Source of the DNA: Algoriphagus sp. A40
GTDB taxonomy: Bacteria > Bacteroidota > Bacteroidia > Cytophagales > Cyclobacteriaceae
Reading direction: 5' to 3'
Length of the DNA: 64,000 nucleotides
Assembly: GCF_002002735.1 (NCBI RefSeq)
Contig: NZ_MUNY01000033.1
Location: 1 to 64,000, forward strand
Translations under genes and position numbers: made by a program
Shown here: one piece after another, positions 60,408-64,000 of the stretch
Layout of the letters: the number at the start of each line of letters is the position of its first letter
Position numbering within the stretch: the stretch's first letter is position 1
Notes under the pieces: generated by a model
The model's database searches: none
The model's input: only the letters and a program-made list of their open reading frames with translations
Told to the model about the DNA's origin: nothing

Positions 60408-61118
60408 ATGAAGTCCTTATTCAGATTTTTTACATGGCTGTTGCTATTTGCGCCTGTTTTGGCTGGCGCTCAGCAAGTGCGTGTGCTGAGTGAGGTGGTG
60501 GATTTTTCCGGTGACATAGGTTCTTCTCAGCGCAAGACGGTCATTCTCCAAAACGAGTCCAATCTTTCTAAAACCTATATTCTTAAAAATGTCAGGGGAA
60601 GTGTTGGTTCTTCTCAGAAAGTAAAAATCTGCCTAAAAGACCAGTGTTTTGATTCCAAAAGAGATCTTTCAAAGATTTCTCTGAAGCTCGCGCCGGGTGA
60701 GATATTTACTGATTTGTATCTGGAGTTTGAAATGGGAATTGCAGAGACAAGGGGCAGTTTTGATTTGTTTTTTGTGAATGCTGAAAATATTCGTGAAAAC
60801 TTCGTCGTTGAAGCCAGATATGAAGTTGCCACAGTCTCCAAGGCAGACTTTGCCCACAAAGACATCAAATTGAGTGAAATCTATCCCAATCCAAGTAATC
60901 GTGTTGCCCAGTTGGATTATCAATTGGTGAATCCAAAAGCTAAAGCAAAAATCACAATCAACAGTTTTATCGGAAATCCGATTGCTGAATATGAACTGGA
61001 TCCCGAGCGGAATTCCTTGGTTATCAATGTGACCGATTTTCAGCCAGGAGTCTATTTCTACACTCTATTCGTTGACAACAAGAACATTGTCACCAAAAAA
61101 CTTCAAGTCAAGAAGTAA
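60408..61118 (+). CDS. Exported protein with type IX secretion C-terminal sorting domain
   Basis: A 236-residue protein with a signal peptide (LLLFAPVLAGAQ) and a type A T9SS sorting domain at about 155-236: LSEIYPNPSNRVAQLDY, GNPIAEYEL and PGVYFYTLFVDNKNIVTKKL. Such tails send the passenger through the T9SS to the cell surface, where they are cut off. The passenger of about 130 residues is a beta-sandwich-like stretch with no recognised function. Two Cys (KICLKDQCF) could form a disulfide. Confidence 0.88.
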   Translation: MKSLFRFFTWLLLFAPVLAGAQQVRVLSEVVDFSGDIGSSQRKTVILQNESNLSKTYILKNVRGSVGSSQKVKICLKDQCFDSKRDLSKISLKLAPGEIFTDLYLEFEMGIAETRGSFDLFFVNAENIRENFVVEARYEVATVSKADFAHKDIKLSEIYPNPSNRVAQLDYQLVNPKAKAKITINSFIGNPIAEYELDPERNSLVINVTDFQPGVYFYTLFVDNKNIVTKKLQVKK

Positions 61119-61138
61119 ATCCCAACCCAATTCAGACA

Positions 61139-61169
61139 TTTGAATACGAACAATTTACCCGTATATTTG
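61139..61169 (+). promoter_or_regulatory. Promoter of bamD-omega-coaBC
   Basis: TTTG at 61139-61142, 19 bp, TATATTTG at 61162-61169, a full match. Transcription would begin near 61175, only about 6 nt before the bamD ATG. Confidence 0.82.
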
Positions 61170-61180
61170 CGGTCTTGAAA

Positions 61181-62086
61181 ATGAGCATGCAATCAAAATC
61201 CCTTCTTTTCCTTTCAGTTCTGTTTCTATTGGCATCCTGCGGACCTTTTTCCAAACTGGAAAAAAGCACCAATTGGGAAGAGCTCTACAATGGAGCGAAC
61301 AAATATTACCAAGAAGGAGAATACGGAAAGGCAATAATCCTTTACGAAAAAGTCCTGCCTGTAATCAAAGGTTCGGAAAAAGCTGAAATGGCGGAATACA
61401 ACTATGCCAACTGCCACTTTAAGACGAAGCGGTATATTGAGGCTGCAGGGTATTTCAATACTTTCTATAGGACTTATAACAGAAGCCCTTTGGCTGAAGA
61501 GGCCCTTTTTATGAATGCCTACTCGCTTTACCTTGATGCACCGGATTACAATCTTGACCAGCAGAGCAGCCAGGAAGCTGTGTCGGCTATTCAACAATTT
61601 GTGACTCGGTTTCCTACATCAGCAAGCTATGAACGGGCGATGGAAATGTTGACGGATTTGGAAAACAGGTTTGAGGAAAAAGCCTTCAGCGAAACCCAAA
61701 TGTACTACAGGTTAAAAGACGGCCTTTTTCCAGGCGACTTTTATCGTGCCTGTATTATCAATTTCCAGAATTTCACCAAAGACTATCCAGAAAGCAAGCA
61801 CAACGAAGAACTGGCCTACAAACTGGTAGAAGTCGGATTTGGTTATGCTAAAAATTCAGCCTTTGACAAAAAAGAAGAACGGCTTAACCAGGCTGTTACC
61901 TTTGCAAATACTTTCTACAGAAAATACCCAAGCAGTGTCTATCTTGGTGAGGTGCAGGAATATGAAATCGATACCAAAAAAGAGCTTGAATCCTATCATA
62001 AGCTCAAGAAGGAAATTGCCGATAGAACTGCTGCAGCCGAGGCAAAAGTGGTCTCTGAGTCCAAATCGAACACAGAGAATAAATAA
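61181..62086 (+). CDS. bamD: Outer membrane protein assembly factor BamD
   Basis: BamD is the lipoprotein of the BAM complex that helps insert outer-membrane barrels. It has 301 residues from ATG 61181; the open frame begins two codons earlier at a TTG. The lipobox LASC gives Cys20. TPR-like helices follow (YYQEGEYGKAIILYEKVLP, FKTKRYIEAAGYFNTFYRTY, PESKHNEELAYKLVEVGF), five in all. It is the first gene of a unit with the omega-type subunit and coaBC, an order kept in Bacteroidota. Confidence 0.92.
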   Translation: MSMQSKSLLFLSVLFLLASCGPFSKLEKSTNWEELYNGANKYYQEGEYGKAIILYEKVLPVIKGSEKAEMAEYNYANCHFKTKRYIEAAGYFNTFYRTYNRSPLAEEALFMNAYSLYLDAPDYNLDQQSSQEAVSAIQQFVTRFPTSASYERAMEMLTDLENRFEEKAFSETQMYYRLKDGLFPGDFYRACIINFQNFTKDYPESKHNEELAYKLVEVGFGYAKNSAFDKKEERLNQAVTFANTFYRKYPSSVYLGEVQEYEIDTKKELESYHKLKKEIADRTAAAEAKVVSESKSNTENK

Positions 62087-62113
62087 ATTCGAAAATTTTA
62101 AACCAAATATAGT

Positions 62114-62428
62114 ATGGCTATCAACCCATCCATTGTAACGCGTGACCTGGATAAAATTGCTGACAAAACCGGCAACATCTATGAGTCTCTTCACATCGTG
62201 GGGCAGCGTGCAAAGCAGATTTCTACCAACCTTAAGGAAGAATTGAACAACAAACTTTCCGAGTTTGCTTCCACCGTTGACAATCTCGAAGAAGTATTTG
62301 AAAACAAGGAGCAAATCGAAATCTCCAAGTTTTATGAGCGTATGCCTAAGCCATCTACTATGGCTATGGAAGAGTTTATGGAAGGTAAAGTATACTACAG
62401 ATTCCCCGAGCAGGAGGTAGCTGAGTAA
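62114..62428 (+). CDS. rpoZ: DNA-directed RNA polymerase subunit omega family protein
   Basis: A 104-residue member of the Rpb6/omega family as found in Bacteroidota; omega helps fold and attach beta'. The core NIYESLHIVGQRAKQI (about 21-36) corresponds to the omega helix segment that contacts beta', followed by a helical middle (LEEVFENKEQIEIS). The C-terminal part is specific to the phylum. It is placed between bamD and coaBC (gap of 5 bp to coaBC), where this gene is normally found. Confidence 0.85.
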   Translation: MAINPSIVTRDLDKIADKTGNIYESLHIVGQRAKQISTNLKEELNNKLSEFASTVDNLEEVFENKEQIEISKFYERMPKPSTMAMEEFMEGKVYYRFPEQEVAE

Positions 62429-62433
62429 TCCCA

Positions 62434-63642
62434 ATGAACCTTCAGGGTAAGCGGATTCTACTTGGAGTGACCGGCAGCATTGCTGCGTATAAGTCTGCCC
62501 TTTTGACTCGCCTACTCATCAAATCTGGAGCTGAAGTGCAAATCATAATGAGCACTTCAGCTTTTGATTTTATCACCCCTCTCACTTTGGCGACCCTGTC
62601 CAAGCGCCCTGTATTTTCTGCTTTTGCAGATCAAACCACAAGGGAATGGACCAATCATGTAGAATTGGGCCTTTGGGCGGATCTTTTTATTGTCGCCCCC
62701 CTCAGCGCCAACACCTTGGGAAAATTTGCCAATGGCCTTTGTGACAACCTTCTTTCTGCAACTTATCTCTCCGCACGCTGCCCGGTAATGCTCGCTCCGG
62801 CTATGGATCTGGATATGTATCAGCATCCTTCCGTTCGGGAAAATCTTCGCAAGGTTTTGTCCTTTGGAAATATCCTGTTGGATGCAGAAAGCGGTGAATT
62901 GGCAAGCGGCCTATCTGGTCAGGGAAGGATGATGGAGCCTGAGCATATTTTAGCCCAGGTAGAAAAGTTCTTCAGAAAAAAAAAAGACTTTCAGGGTAAA
63001 AAAGTATTGATCACTATGGGTCCAACCCAGGAGGCGCTGGATCCTGTGAGATTTATCAGCAACCATTCCAGCGGCAAAATGGGTTTGGCCATTGCCAAAT
63101 CCTTTAAAGAAAGAGGGGCTGAGGTTTTTTTGGTTTCCGGGCCAGTTTCGGTCTCAATCAATCCCGGGGATTTCCATTTTTTTATGGTAAGATCTGCTGA
63201 TGAAATGTATGAGGCATCAAAAAAGCTTCATTCCCAAATGGATATTTGTGTTTTTGCAGCTGCAGTGGCGGATTATTCTCCCGTGGAAATTGCACCGGAA
63301 AAGATAAAAAAGAACGACTCCGAAATGTCCATTTTGCTAAAAAAGAATGTGGATATCGCTTTGGAGCTCGGGAAATCAAAAAAGCCGGGACAACTTCATG
63401 TGGGTTTTGCATTGGAGACCGAGAGCGAAGAGATCCATGCAAAAGCAAAACTGGATAAGAAAAGCTTTGATCTGATCGTTTTGAATTCAGCAAGAGAAGA
63501 AGGTGCCGGATTTCAGCACGATACCAATCGGGTGAAAATATTCGACCGAGATGGAATGAAGATAGATTCCGGCCTTATTCCCAAATCTGAGGTGGCGGAT
63601 TTGATTTTGGATGAAATCAAAAAAGCACCGGTTTGGATTTGA
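62434..63642 (+). CDS. coaBC: Bifunctional phosphopantothenoylcysteine decarboxylase / synthetase
   Basis: Two steps of coenzyme A synthesis: CTP-dependent joining of phosphopantothenate to cysteine (CoaB) and its decarboxylation (CoaC). It has 402 residues. The flavin-binding CoaC half is about 1-185 (GVTGSIAAYK, VAPLSANTLGKFANG, LAPAMDLDMY). The CoaB half follows, with ITMGPTQEALDPVRFISNHSS-type sequence. At residue 158, where E. coli has the catalytic Cys of ACG, this protein has Ser in LASG. Start ATG 62434 is usual. Confidence 0.95.
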   Translation: MNLQGKRILLGVTGSIAAYKSALLTRLLIKSGAEVQIIMSTSAFDFITPLTLATLSKRPVFSAFADQTTREWTNHVELGLWADLFIVAPLSANTLGKFANGLCDNLLSATYLSARCPVMLAPAMDLDMYQHPSVRENLRKVLSFGNILLDAESGELASGLSGQGRMMEPEHILAQVEKFFRKKKDFQGKKVLITMGPTQEALDPVRFISNHSSGKMGLAIAKSFKERGAEVFLVSGPVSVSINPGDFHFFMVRSADEMYEASKKLHSQMDICVFAAAVADYSPVEIAPEKIKKNDSEMSILLKKNVDIALELGKSKKPGQLHVGFALETESEEIHAKAKLDKKSFDLIVLNSAREEGAGFQHDTNRVKIFDRDGMKIDSGLIPKSEVADLILDEIKKAPVWI

Positions 63643-63670
63643 GCTTTGGGATTTTACCTATTTTAGGCCT

Positions 63671-64000
63671 ATGACAAAACTCAGACTTCTGGCTATTCTC
63701 TATTTTTTTGTCCAAGGCGTCCAGGCCCAGGAGTTGAATTTTACAGTGATCATCAACAGTGACCGCTCCAGAATTCAAAACACGGATATTTTCAACCAGA
63801 TGAAGACCAACTTTGAGCAATTTCTCAATGGCCGCTCATGGACTGATGATGAATATCGCCCAGAGGAACGGATCAAAGGAAATCTGTTGATCACCATCAA
63901 TGAGGTGCCTCAGGTTGGTGTTTACAATGCCACAGTTCAAGTTCAGGTAGTCAGGCCAGTTTACGGCACCAATTACGAATCTTTGATTTTTAATTATGCA
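63671..64000 (+). CDS. DUF4835 (PorD-type) protein, cut by the window end
   Basis: The first 110 codons of a gene running off the window. ATG 63671 gives a signal peptide (LAILYFFVQGVQAQ), then ELNFTVIINSDRSRIQNTD and FLNGRSWTDDEY. This matches DUF4835, a family annotated as PorD of the type IX secretion system and usually found behind coaBC. The translation was made by eye and stays open to base 64000. Confidence 0.8.
   Translation, partial: MTKLRLLAILYFFVQGVQAQELNFTVIINSDRSRIQNTDIFNQMKTNFEQFLNGRSWTDDEYRPEERIKGNLLITINEVPQVGVYNATVQVQVVRPVYGTNYESLIFNYA

Overview
The window looks like a chromosomal segment of a Bacteroidota bacterium, most likely order Cytophagales, family Cyclobacteriaceae (Algoriphagus or a relative). 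The reasons are: promoters of the Bacteroidota type (TTTG, 19 bp, TAnnTTTG); almost no Shine-Dalgarno sequences; STN-type TonB receptors with DUF4249 lipoproteins; a type IX secretion sorting domain; an OstA-like protein; the bamD-omega-coaBC-DUF4835 order; and a DUF3467 gene between rpoC and rpsL. The genus is inferred from general resemblance only.

Layout. 1-5937: frr and pyrH on the minus strand, an SDR oxidoreductase, an orphan biotin-carrier protein and an M1 aminopeptidase lipoprotein. 5938-37483: the core gene-expression block. It starts with tRNA-Tyr, tRNA-Gly, tRNA-Thr and tuf, then tRNA-Trp-secE-nusG-rplKAJL-rpoBC, a DUF3467 gene, the str group (rpsL-rpsG-fusA-rpsJ), and one long S10-spc-alpha run from rplC to rplQ that includes secY, map, infA and two genes too short for ordinary ORF cut-offs (rpmD, rpmJ). 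Here tuf has left the str operon and rpsJ has joined it. Rho-independent terminators and matching promoters mark the transcription units. 37600-42648: carA, eno, a DivIC/FtsB-like division protein, a small outer-membrane protein and the cysteine pair cysE-cysM. 42665-42819: a 155-bp array of hairpins framed by perfect 15-bp inverted repeats, resembling a REP/MITE element.

42824-52574 is the accessory part: a Tat-exported sugar-isomerase-like TIM-barrel protein facing a co-directional cluster of six cell-surface genes (a secreted protein, a TonB-dependent receptor with an STN domain, three DUF4249 lipoproteins, and a macroglobulin-like protein ending in a TonB-plug-like domain with no barrel). 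The divergent gap carries a LacI-type operator palindrome. This cluster is the best candidate for an undescribed system, probably surface binding and import of an unknown ligand.

52749-64000: a 901-residue membrane-anchored protein with a propeller-like C-terminal half, mdh, a cyclic-nucleotide-binding protein with tilS, an OstA-like envelope protein, a protein with a T9SS sorting tail, bamD, an omega-type RNA polymerase subunit, coaBC and the start of a DUF4835 (PorD-type) gene cut by the window end. Many genes were assigned starts further inside the longest open frame, where the family N-terminus, a signal peptide or the neighbouring gene supports it; these cases are stated entry by entry. 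No rRNA, CRISPR, phage, transposase gene or riboswitch was seen.
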